From Nageia nagi (taxonomy: Eukaryota > Pinophyta), in the NCBI GenBank assembly GCA_050084985.1, contig JBITNC010000001.1, positions 2,852,001-2,916,000 on the forward strand: a stretch of DNA of 64,000 nt, in the 5' to 3' direction. The notes under the pieces were generated by a model that worked only from the letters and a program-made list of their open reading frames with translations, ran no database searches and was not told where the DNA came from. The position numbers were made by a program, and so were the translations under genes. Shown here piece by piece: positions 34,260 to 45,830 of this stretch (positions are counted from its first letter, which is position 1; every line of letters begins with the position of its first letter).

Positions 34260-35800
34260 TATACTATCAATTTATCTAAAGTATTTATGACAAGTCTTGA
34301 ATTTATAATATCCTTATGATATTTTATCTAGAAAACACCCTTTCATAATCCATTGTACTTGCAAGAATAGTTAGTATAGATTGCCACACTTTCATCATGT
34401 GAGAAAGTTTTTGGTACCACTGGTCTTTGTTACTAAATACTTTTCATATATCTTGCATTGAGTAACTATCACAAGAAAAATTTGATGAATCAACAAAAGA
34501 GTATAATTCAATTTGAGAAGATTTAACATCAAATAAAGATGAAAAAATCATTGCATCTAAATTTTTATGTTACAAATGTTGAAGCAATCTATCATGTCAT
34601 TGTGGACTAATATGCTCTCAATCTTAATGATATGATGGACAATAACATGGGTTAAAGAGATTTCCTACATTAAAAAGGGGAAGATATGAAAATATTGTGT
34701 TTATAAAATCTATGAGAGATTGGATATAATACTTTGTTAACTTTTGACAACTCTCTAATATGTCTTCAACACAAGGTCTCATATTTTATCTCCTAGCATC
34801 ACCATTGTCAATCTCTATCGCTAGAGTAATTACAAACTATAAATCATGATTGTAAATAATTTTCTTTTTCAATTTCAATATATTCATATTGAGAATCAAC
34901 TAAAATTTTAGAAAGATAGGTTGTACCATTTGTAAATGTATCTTTTCTTAAAAATCATCTATATAATGTACTTATTGTAAGCTCAAGATTCAAACCCAGA
35001 GTTGTAATATCCACATTCTCTTTTTGAAATGTTGTATTAAACTTATTCAATTCATTTAAAATGTAAATAAATAAAACTAAAAATATTAGATGCATATCTT
35101 ATTATACCATGAAGAACATTTCTTCTTATTTTTCCATAGAGTTAAAATACTTAGTATAAGCTTTACCCACCTAATAATAACCTCTCCCCTAGATAACCAT
35201 ATAATAGTATGGATTTGTAAAACATATAATACATAAATATACATGATTTTATGTAAATAATTAATTTTATTATTTATCTTTTATGAGTTTTTAACCCATG
35301 AATATACATTATTCTTTATTTTCTCAACAAATAACAATTCAAGGATCTTCTTAGAAGCATTTGTTGTTGCTAAAGTCTCACAATGGGATACATAATGAAC
35401 TGCAATAAGATTTGAGAAATATTTTTTGAAAAATGAAATAAAACCCTTTTCATGTCCAATCATTATTGAATCCACATATGTAGAAATAACTAGCAATATT
35501 TTAAATGGAATATCTCTATCATTTACCAACTAATTTACAACATCATATATTATTTTCCCCTTACTATATGGCATATTTAAGAGTTTCATAAACTATGAAA
35601 TACGTATTCCAAGGTCTTGATAATCTAAATATGTTCCATAAACAACAATATATTTATTTAAACTATGATTTGTACTTTCATCAATCATTATAGATAAGAA
35701 AGGACTTTCTATCATTTTCTTTATGCGAACTTGCTCAAGATATTTTGATATGCATTGTATAAAATCATTTGCTACCTTACTATTATGAAAATAATTAACA
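34260..35800 (-). pseudogene. hAT-superfamily transposase relic
   Basis: Broken minus-strand frames match the hAT transposases related to animal ZNF862-like proteins, which cut and paste DNA elements. From 35800: VNYFHNSKVANDFIQ, SPFLSIMIDESTNHSLNKYI (with the first catalytic aspartate in MIDEST), VVYGTYLDYQDLGI, then an 82-codon open piece (35281-35529) with STYVDSIMIGHEKGF, SFFKKYF, AVHYVSHCETLA and NASKKI. Near 34440-34300 the C-terminal dimerisation region reads MKVWQSILTILAST followed by ERVFSR. Many stops separate these parts, so the gene is dead. The N-terminal zinc finger and terminal inverted repeats were not found. Confidence 0.75.
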
Positions 35801-38800
35801 CCCCTTTATTTGTGATGTTGAATCTAGTATCATGATTGTTAATCCTCCCCTAGTATCAACATATATAAGAGATCACTAGATAATGACCTTTTTTTTAAGC
35901 AATTCTTAGGTTCTAGACCTAAGGCTGTACAATCATATTTTGGACCTAATATAGTAGATTTATAATATATTGGGAATGTAACCCTTATGTATTTCTTGAG
36001 ATTTATACTCTAAATACAAATTGATAAGTAATACAGTAGCAATATCATTAAGATATTGACCAACCATTATGAACAAACATAGTAAACCACATAAAGACCA
36101 ATGTCTAGATCCATTTGATAATAGAGTCTTCCAAATGAAGGAATAACACTGAATAAATATTCAATGTGTTAATTCATAAAATATAATAATATATTATCAA
36201 TATTTAAGAGGGATACATGACTGAAATATTCAAATAATGTAAGGCTATAATAGATAATGATATTCATTTAAGATAAATAAATATGCAGCCAAAGGAGATA
36301 CTAATGTATTGCAATTTCATGTTCAATGAGTCTAGATCATTATCATAAAACATATATCAAAATTACATGAAAATAATTTCATTCAAATAATGTAACAAAA
36401 CCATAAATAACAAAATCCCTAGCTTAAATAACAATAACTCTATGGATAAAAAACCTACAACAAGCTAAATAGCAATTTGCCTATGGTGTTTGGAAATGGG
36501 CATCAATGGCCATGTAGTGATAGGAAATATCCTAAAAATGAATGAGTATAGAGTAAGATTTTATGGCATAATAGACAAAGAAGTAGAAGAAGAAAGTCAA
36601 GGAAACAAAATGGACTCTAGACAATACCTTTCACTAGCAAATAGGTAAATGTTGAGAAGATAATTTTTGTCTAGTTTTCTCCTTCCTTTATAGCTTCCTT
36701 GTAAAGAAGATCTTTTATGTTTCAAGATGCCATTCCATATCATGATGGGTGATGAAGCATGACTTTGCAATCTGGCCATTCATTTCTAACAACTTTATTC
36801 TTCTACCATTGATTTGTGATCTAATGAATTTTTTGGATTATGAATCTCCAACTATCTTTAAGTGCTTACTTCTTTTTACATAACTACCATTATTGATAGC
36901 TCTCCTTTATTTGATGATCCTACTTTTGAATTCCTTTTTTGGAATGCATCCCAAGAGGAGGTCATGGGGAGAAATGGTATAAATTTAGTGAATAAAGAGA
37001 AGGTGATATGAATAAACTAGAGGAAAAGGTGGAGTAGGTGGAGGCAAAGGTCCAAAAAGATATATGCAATTTCATATCCTTATTTTCTTTGCAAAGGGAT
37101 ATGAATATTACATATATCATTATGTATCTTTCCTTTCATTTTTTTTTAGAATAACAATATGAGAATTTGTAGAACATACCTTTTGTATAATCTACAACTT
37201 CTAGAGAACATAATAAGTGTGTAAAGAAAAAGAAATGAGTGGATTTAGATGTGGTATTCATGAGTGAACGTATTTATAAATGGAAGAGAAAATGTAATAA
37301 TAGCATTCCTAAGTACTTAGGACATTCTTTACAGATTCAATCCCAAGCAAGATCTTTAATTTATTATATGCATCTATATAGGCATTAATTTTATCAACAA
37401 ATTGTACTTAGAATATGGCTTTTGAGGAATGAGTTCTAGTTTTATGGTTCTAATTATCTTATCTTAAAGTGTTGTTTTGAATTTAACAATCATTTTATTG
37501 AGTTAGTAAGATTACCAATCCACTTTGGTATTGTTATTTAGTTGTATCTAATTCATAAAAGTACCTTCAAGTCTAGAATCTTGTTCTTTATTTTTGCCCT
37601 TCTAGTCCTACCTCATCAAATTGCTCTATCCCTTTGGACTTCTTTGGTGTACTTCATCTTTCAATTAGATTTATTTTATTGATATGATTTATTTTATCAA
37701 TATGATTTATTTTATCAATATGATTTCTATCCATGAGGTAAATCCATTTTATCATTCCCTTGATGATGATTCTTATATTATTATCGTCTTGAATCTATAA
37801 ATTTCTCACTACCACCATCACGGTTCTTTTCACCAAGCAATTTTTGTCTTCCCACTTACTTTTACTTATGTGAGGCATCTTCATCCAGTCTTGTGTCTCA
37901 CATATCTAATCCTAGGGAAAATTGTAAACACCTAAAAATTGTTCTTTCATCCAACTTAGATGACTCACAATGATTTGGCATGTCTTATAGCTTATCACGA
38001 TCATGTCATCCTATCAACCCTGTATGATAGTGCTCACATGATTGCTTTTTGGTAACTTAACCATTGTTATCATTTTGTTACCCCTAATCCTAACCAACCT
38101 ATCAGTTAGGAAACCAGTTAGTATGAAACCCTAATCAGCCTATCGATTAGCACCTATCAAAATATAACAATCAATTCAAAATTAGTTCATACAACTTCAT
38201 CAATGGATATCTCATGAGTTTTTGCATGCTCAGCCTTCTTTCCATTGTGTGCACAAACTTTGGTAGCTTGGTATACCCCATGTAAGCTCAACCCATAATT
38301 CTTTGAGACAAAAAGGTAATTTTTTCCATATCCTGCAAGGGAATCTTAGGTAAATTCATGTGATTTGGATTTTTTTATGCACTAACATTGCTTCAAGTGG
38401 TTTGTAGTTAGTATAACAGGCATCAATTTTAATATTTCACCCACAAGGGCATCAAATAATATTCATTATCAATATTTTTCTTATCTTCTTATTAATGTAT
38501 AGGTCTTGCATTTTAACATATTCTAGGCCAGTCTCTTGTAAGAATTTAGCCTAAATTAGTTTAGTTTATTTTCAAATCAATAGTAAATCATTTTAGATTT
38601 GTTTAGTTTATGTTTGCTTGCATCATAGGCATTGAGCTATTGTTTAGTGGCATTTTAATTCAGGCTTTAGAGGGTATACAAGCAAATAAGTCCATTCATT
38701 GGCTCAAATCTAGGACTAGAGCTTAGAAACTCTTAGTTTAAATCTTTTTTATATCATTTAGCATTGGGAGTTTAGAGAAAACTGATCTAACCTTACTTCC

Positions 38801-39897
38801 ATTTTGTCTTATTTTATTTGTCATTTCTTACAATCAATATTTTAGATATTATAATGGGTATTAAATACATTGTGTATCTCACAATTTTTGTTGTGTTATG
38901 ATATTGTGGCTTTTAGATGCCTATAGTGCGATCACAATGGGACATCCTTGACCAATTACTTGCAACATTAGAGGAGTTTTTTACCCTTTTCTTATTTTTG
39001 TAGTTGATTTATCCTTTTCTTCTACATTTTTATTTATTGATGAGGCAAATTTTTTAGGACCTTCCTGACTAGTTAGATCAACTTTTGAATACAAATCAAG
39101 AAACTTAGCAAAATGCCAATTGGTTTTATGCACATAGGTCATCAGAGTCTAGTCAATTTCTTGCATATTAGTTACCTCCTAGCTAGCTTCTAGACCATCA
39201 ATTAGGATTTCGATGTCTAAATTATTCATTTAGTTATGACTCCATCAATCCCTCATTATCAATCAATCTTATTTATACCAGTTAGGTCTATTTTAAGGTT
39301 TTAGTTAGATTATCTTATTTTCATACAAGTATCATAGTTAATAAGCCTTGTAACGAGGTGGTAGGTGTCTCCTAATAGCAATTTTACATCTGGGTTGTAC
39401 ACATATTATTTTATTTAACATTTTATACTTAATTTTTCAAAAATCTCTAGGTACCACTATGACTACTAGTCGATAATTTGAATGGTCCATCGGTTGGTAC
39501 TGCTAACTAGTTAGCAATATACCAGTTAGAATTAGAACTTATAAAATAGGTATTGTATGTGATGAGAGATTAGAGTGGGAGCCCCATAGGCATGCATCTC
39601 ACTTTTTTCATTCTTTTACCATAGGTTTATTTGTTATTATGCATACTAGGATTGTTTCTTTTATGTATTTTCATCTTTCCTTTTAGTGAAAAGAAAAATT
39701 GAAAACAAAATTTATTTTATCTCTTGCATCAGTCAAAATCAAAAATCATATTTTGGAGAGAGTTTTTCCTTTTCAAAATTATTGTGTTCTTTTATTTCAA
39801 AAATAAGAGAGAAAAAGGAAAATATTTATGGGGATTAGTTGCATTTGCAAACATATAGTTGCATATCATATTTTCTCTCTTGTACTTGCATTAATCT
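35801..39897. other. Anonymous AT-rich DNA, no gene recognised
   Basis: About 4 kb with no frame over 60 codons that resembles a known protein. The part 38040-39560 contains recurring words such as 'cagttag', 'ccagttagtat' and 'tcaattagg', which hints at an old retroelement or low-complexity origin but is not decisive. A short tandem repeat at 37668-37728 is listed separately. Confidence 0.5.
37668..37728 (+). repeat. 18-bp tandem repeat, three units
   Basis: The unit gatttattttatcaatat occurs three times, the first copy with one change, followed by a partial unit. Confidence 0.85.
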
Positions 39898-39902
39898 CAC
39901 AT

Positions 39903-40403
39903 TGTTGGAATGTATAATGCATTATTGTAAAGGTTATGTAATAATATTTTATGTAAGTTCACTAATAGTTAAAGGTATCATTTGATACCTTAAGTATTTA
40001 AGTGAATATGATAATGTTACTTGTTCTACACTCCATGTCATGAGCATGCCCCTTGGGTAAAAGGATGTGCATGTCATGCTTTTGTACATTGAATAAAAGG
40101 GTGATCCAAAGAGGGATTTTAGCTTATAAATAGAAGGCTTCCTCTTTGTGATTACACACCAATTGTAGAGTAAAGTTATGCTATAGGATAGAGGTTAGGA
40201 GAAAAGAGTAGGAGGATCGTAAGAGAGTTGTATTTGTGATTGAAGTAAAGATATAGTTAGTGGATGTACTCCTAGTTGGAGGAACCACTTATGTCTTGTG
40301 TTATCTTTGTGAGATTACTTTGTGTGATAGTTAGATGTGAATTGAGAACTTTCATGTGATCTTTGTAGTTTAATATTGTTCATGTTATAGTTCAATTTTT
40401 TCA
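39903..40403 (+). repeat. 5' LTR of Copia-A2
   Basis: It starts TGTTGGAATG and ends TTTTTTCA. TATA-like ttataaatag is at 40124-40133 and the inverted repeat at 39956-40007. Confidence 0.93.
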
Positions 40404-40405
40404 TT

Positions 40406-40417
40406 TGGTATCAGAGC
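40406..40417 (+). other. Primer-binding site of Copia-A2
   Basis: TGGTATCAGAGC, an exact initiator tRNA-Met site two bases after the LTR. Confidence 0.9.
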
Positions 40418-41317
40418 TTGGTGTAAAAGCTCTTCTTCTTGGTGTGGAAGTTCTTCTTCTACAACTTGGTGATATTCATTCCTCTTTCTTCATACCATTG
40501 ATTGAGGTAAAATCAAGAGGAGGTATAAATTCCCTCCTTGATTAATTATTGATTATTAATCTATGACACTAACATAAGTTATATGATAGGTAATTTTTTA
40601 AAATATAGCAATTATTGATTATACTAATATTTTTATGTTAGTTGCTTGCAAAATAGCTTTTCCTACCTTAGTTCTTTAAAAAAAAATATAATTGTATTGC
40701 ACAATTTTTTTACTAAGGAAGGTAATTGAATTTTACTATTTTATTACCATTTACTTTCAAAATAAGTGTTAAATGATTTATACAAAACAAATATCTTTTT
40801 TTTTAAATAAGTTTATAAAAAAATAAATAAAGAGAAAAATAAAGAATTATTTATGAAGTTTTTTTTTTCTTTTCATACATTTTTTTTACAAAACTTTGAG
40901 GTGGTTGTTTGTTTGCTGTGTATACTAGTGCCAAAGAAAACCCTATTTGCCTCTTTTATGGGGGGATCTCGTACGAGGAGGCAACGACCACTATGATTGC
41001 TTTGTAGAAATGACTCTGCACCTGGCCATAGTTTGCAACACTAAGGGGCAAGTCACCACTAGTTGGGTAGCTTGGATCACAACATTACCCTACATGGCCC
41101 TCACCCTACATGGATTTTGACCTACTCTACCCATCACCATATACTTCCTCCTCTGTAGACTAGGTCTTCTCGTTAGGTTTGTTATTCTCCCTTCTCACTA
41201 GTCGCATAACTCCCACTTTAATTATGTGTCTTCTCCATGCTATTTGTTGCTCTCCACATTATCTGTTGCTCTCCATCTATTGCTCCCATTCCTACACCAC
41301 TTTACCCTCATGTTCCC
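40418..41317 (+). other. Copia-A2 leader
   Basis: It is non-coding as far as I can see. Words 'cctaccttagt' (near 40665) and 'actaaggaaggta' (near 40712) form a fold-back comparable in place to the one at 3533-3651 of Copia-A. The part after 40905 is C- and T-rich. Confidence 0.5.
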
Positions 41318-42850
41318 ATGACCTTAAATAAATTCTTAATTACCAATTTTGACAAGAAGCATGAGCCCTCAACCTTTAAATAAGCTTCTAAGCACAAGTG
41401 TTGTATGGAAGCCATGAAAGTAGAGTATGAGGTGCTTATGAAAAATAAAACTTAAGACTTGATTTTTTATCCCAATAAAAAGAATGTGATTGGAAATAAG
41501 TATATCTACAAGGTCAAGTTCAATTTAGTTGGAGATATTGAGAAATACAAGGTAAGGTTAGTAGCTAAAGGTTTTGCTTAGAAATATAGTGTAGATTATG
41601 AGAAAACCTTTGCTCTTATGGTAAACATGCCTACTATGAAAGTTATCCTTGCTCTTTCTATAGCTTAAGCATGGAAAGTTTTTCAACTTGAAATTAAGAG
41701 TGCATATCTCAATGGTGACTTAGATGTGGAAATCTTCATGAATCAACCAAAAGGGTTTATTATGGAAGGCAAAGAGTCTTTTGTGTGCAAGCTAAAGAAA
41801 TCATTGTATAGACTTAAGTAAGCACCTAGAGCCTGGTACAAAAATATTTTAGAGTATTTTATAGACATTGGATTCTCTAAGTGTTTTTTTTACTCTGATC
41901 TATATGTTTTCAATCAAAGAAAAGATGTGGTCTTGATTCTCTTTTATGTGGATGATCTTTTGATTGTTGGAAACAATGACAAAATCATTCAAGAGTGCAT
42001 ATCCAAACTTAAGGCAACATTTGAAAGGATTGATCTTGGTCTCTTGCACTACTATATTGGAATGCAAATGTATCAATACAAGGATTGTACTTACCTCAAT
42101 CAATCTAAATATATATCAGACATCTTGCAAAAATTTAGAATGGAGGAGTGTAGATATGTTGGGATCCTAGACTCTCCTGAAATTGGTAGTCTTTTGTATT
42201 TGACTATATCTAAGCTAGATATTGCCTTTACAGTGAATCTGATGGCACGATTCATGCAAAAACCATATGTTGAGCACCTCAATGCTATTAAGCAAATCTT
42301 GAGGTATGTTGTAGGGACTAAGGATCTTGCTCTTAAGTATTCAAAGTTACCCTCATTTGTTCTCTTTGGATTCTAGGATTCTAACTATGGGGTAGATAGA
42401 AATGATAAGAAATCAACCTATACATATGTGTTTAGCATTGGTTCAAGTGTTATCTCTTGGGCTTCCAAGAATTAGCTTACTATTTCTCTTTCCATCAAAA
42501 AAGTTGAATACCATGCCATGTCTGTTGCAGCCCAATAAGCCATTTGGCTAAGGCACCTTTTGAAAGAAATTAGGGATGAGCAAGGTGGCTCATCTTTGAT
42601 CTCTTCAGACTATTAGTCAACTATTTATTTGGCTAAGAATCTTGTGTTCCATCAGAGAATAAAATATGTGAAAATCCATGCCCATTTTATCAAAGATAAG
42701 GTTCTTGATGGCATCATACACCTGGAGTATTATCCATCCACCTTGAACTCTACTAATTTATTCATCAAGCCCCTCCTAGAAGTTCAGTTCTATAAGCTTA
42801 GAGATGCTATCAGGTTGGTGAAGTTACCCTCAAGGGGGAGTGAAGTTTGA
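41318..42850 (+). pseudogene. Copia-A2 reverse transcriptase and RNase H
   Basis: Homology to Copia-B pol starts at SMTLNK, just before RT, and runs to the polyprotein end (LPSRGSEV, stop at 42848-42850). RT shows VIGNKYIYKVKF, KVFQLEIKSAYLNGD and an intact catalytic YVDD in LILFYVDDLLIVG (about 41945-41965). RNase H follows, with KDLALKYSK and a decayed GFSDS block. Stops include TAG at 41579-41581 and at 42473-42475; Copia-B has a stop at both positions (same codon TAG at the first). Others replace Glu, Trp, Gln and Ser codons. A deletion in the connection region joins SPE directly to IGSLLYL. Not functional. Confidence 0.9.
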
Positions 42851-42980
42851 CTTCTTATGTTGAATTCATATTTGTGATGACAACTTCACCCTTAAGAGGA
42901 TTTTATGCTATATAGTGTTGATTTTGTTGTACACCTTTGTGATAAGTTCACTCTACGTGAGGAACTTATTGTACAAATTG

Positions 42981-43197
42981 GCCAATCCAACACTATTTAG
43001 TTATCCATGTGTGATGAACTCTTATGTGTCTTTTGGCACTATTCAATTATCCATATGTGAGGAACTCGTATGTGCATGCTCTATTTTGGTCAATCTAGCA
43101 CTGTTCAGTTATCCATGTGTGAGGAACTCTTATGTGTCTTTTGGCACTATTTAGTTATCCATATGTGAAGAACTTGTATGTGCATGCTCTATTTTGT
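42981..43197 (+). repeat. Two tandem copies of a 108-bp unit in the Copia-A2 3' UTR
   Basis: Units start at about 42982 and 43090, and each contains two 'ttatccatgtgtgaggaact'-like words, giving a nested repeat. It is homologous to the arrays in Copia-A and Copia-B. Confidence 0.8.
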
Positions 43198-43656
43198 AGT
43201 AATAATCAACACATATTTTATATACAACAAGTGACTATAAGTTTTTGGCATGGCATATTCGTGATGACTTATAGTGCACCATTAATTATTTCATGATGGC
43301 ATTTGTATGATTAATATATCCTTGATGAGATGAATATGTTGCATCTAACTGGTTTTGTTATTTGAGCTACTTATGACTTATAGGTTCCTTTGAGATTGCA
43401 GGTTACTTACCTCAATTATGCAAGCTCTTGGAGACTCTTCATGACTTTCAGTTGGATGACTACTTCATGTACATTGAAATCGATTGTGGTTAATAATTGT
43501 ATTTGATAAAATAGTGAGTCTCAAACTAGAACTTTCTTACTTCACAAATATGTAAAAATTTCTCATCTTTGTTGTATCTGTTTATAGGAGAACTCTCATA
43601 CTTTCTCTTCTTCTTCTCTCTTACTCGCTCTATACCAATATTGCATTAAGGGGGAG

Positions 43657-44157
43657 TGTTGGAATGTATAATGCATTATTGTAAAGGTTATGTAATAATA
43701 TTTTATGTAAGTTTACTAATACTTAAAAGTATCATTTGATACCTTAAGTATTTAAGTGAATATGATAATGTTACTTGTCCTACACTCCATGTCATGAGTA
43801 TGCTCCTTGGGTAAAAGGATGTGCATGTCATGCTTTTGTACATTGGATAAGAAGGTGATCCAAAGAGGGATTTTAGCTTATAAATAGAAGGCTTCATCTT
43901 TGTGATTACACATCAATTGTAGAGTAAAGTTATGCTATAGGATAGTGGTTAGGAGAAAAGAGTAGGAGGATTATAAGAGAGTTGTATTTGTGATTGAAGC
44001 AAAGATCTAGTTAGTGGATGTACTCCTAGTTGGAGGAACCACTTACATCTTGTGTTATCTTTGTGAGATTGCTTTGTGTGATAGTTAGATGTGAATTGAG
44101 AGCTTTCATGTGATCTTGCTGATTTAGGATTGTTCATGTTATAGTTCAATTCTTTCA
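43657..44157 (+). repeat. 3' LTR of Copia-A2
   Basis: It starts TGTTGGAATG right after the purine tract and ends TTCTTTCA, the same length as the 5' LTR. Confidence 0.93.
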
Positions 44158-45288
44158 CACATGAGCCTAGGATTGAGCTAGGGCACATGGATTTCATCAC
44201 CATAGTCCAGTCCTAATCCATAGGTCATGATTGAAGTGGATTATCTGAGTTAAGCCTTCAAATGTATCACACCCCTAGAGACTAAGTCCTTTCCAATACC
44301 ACTTGACTAGGTTCATGTTAGAAAAATTACAAAAGAGGTCAAACAATCATAAAATCAATCTCACTAAAAATATAATATCCCAATTGAATAAGAAGCAATA
44401 AGATAAAATTATCACCATTGCTATATTTTGACACTATTGTTATATTACATATAGGATTGCTATTTTAAAAAGATCATTCTAGGGTTGTTTATCTTAGCTT
44501 TATATCCACTAAATCAATAGCATAACAAAACACTTAGGCTTGGTGTTTATTTTCTTTATCTTATTTAGCACCATTGGGAATATTTTCTTTATGCATTATT
44601 ATTTTCATGAGTTCTTTTTTCCAACTCTAAAATGGATGATTAACCTCACACTAATTTGGTTGAAATTAGAGCACAAGTTAGGGCTTGACAAGTTAGGGAA
44701 ACACATTCCAATCCTCCTTCATATCCACCTTCATCTCACACCTTACAATTGCCTTATGTCCCAGCCTCTCCTCTCCATATAAGCATGTTTTTCACCCACA
44801 TATTCAATAGGGTCTCAAACTCTATAGAGACATGCAAACAAGTGTTCATAAGAACCCTTTGTATGGTGAACCTAGTTCCCCACATCATTTGGAGAATTTT
44901 CAAGATGATATTCCATCCAAGAATAACTCATTTTGAATTATCCTTATGTCCAAACCCTCTTCCAACAATTTAACATTAAGCAACCTCTTAGTTATAGGCC
45001 TTCATCACCCCATATTTCTAACATGGAGAACCAACATTTTAGGGATACTCCACCTTCCTTGGGAAAGGATACAAGGGTGTCACAACATTTTCCTCCTCTT
45101 TTCCTACCCCACATTGCCACCATAGATCCTGTAGACACCCAAATATAGCACTTTGTGCTACATTTAGCCCACTTCCCCTTTATCACTATCATGTTTACTT
45201 CAGTATAGCATTTAGTTGGCATATTTTATCAAATATCATCAATATTGATCATTTTTATGATGTCTTATCAATAGTCACTTACTTGTTT
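44158..45288. other. Unrecognised DNA, proline-rich frames on the plus strand
   Basis: Between 44690 and 45150 three overlapping plus-strand frames (open 44540-44782, 44749-44973 and 44933-45148) are rich in Pro, Ser, His and Asn, as if one longer reading had been split by shifts. It could be an eroded gag or another linker-type protein, but I recognise no domain. The rest of the stretch shows nothing. Confidence 0.3.
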
Positions 45289-45830
45289 ATCATAATCACT
45301 TATTGAAAAATTGCAATTGATATTTTTCATATTAAATGCTTATTTATCTTAGTCATTTACTTTGAAAATTGCAATTATTATTTATCATATTAATTGTGTT
45401 TCGATCATAATCTAATATTTGAACAATGCAAGTAACATTAGTCTTGTTAAATGTGTTTTTAATCATAGTCAATTACTTTGAAAAATGTAATTAATATTAA
45501 TCATGCTAATTGTGCATTTTTATCATAATCATATATTTGGAAATTTTAATTATTATTTTTCATATTAATTATGTTTCGATCATACTCATTTGAAAATGTG
45601 ATTAATATTAATCATATTAATTATATTTTTTATCATAATCATTTTTGATGAAAAAGCAATTAAACTTAGTCATGATTATTGTATTTCGAATCATAGTTAT
45701 TTATTGGAAAATTGCAAGTAAATATTAGTCATATTATTTATGATTTTGATCATAGTCATTTATGTTTGAAATATTAATTAACATTAATTATGTTAATTAT
45801 ATATGATCATTTGTTTTATTTAGTCAAAAT
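45289..45830 (+). repeat. Degenerate tandem array, period about 58 bp
   Basis: About nine units of 57-60 bp (some shorter), each with 'atcatagtcatttactttga', then 'aattgcaattaatatt', then 'catattaattgtgtttcg'. Measured unit lengths from 45350 on are 58, 58, 60 and 57. Units are too diverged to be recent. No coding potential. Confidence 0.8.

Larger units (their letters stand above)
39903..44157 (+). mobile_element. Copia-A2: internally deleted non-autonomous Copia element
   Basis: Two 501-bp LTRs frame 4.26 kb, with an exact 5-bp target duplication (CACAT at 39898-39902 and 44158-44162), an exact primer-binding site and a purine tract AAGGGGGAG. Gag, protease and integrase are absent. The interior goes from a 0.9-kb leader straight into the front of RT. 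LTRs differ at about 27 positions by eye (about 5%). It is the close relative of Copia-A and of the solo LTR at 48431. Confidence 0.93.

Noticed and set aside
35801-39897. Further retroelement hidden in the anonymous 4 kb
   Set aside because: Recurring 'cagttag' words were seen, but no LTR pair, primer-binding site or pol motif could be found on either strand.
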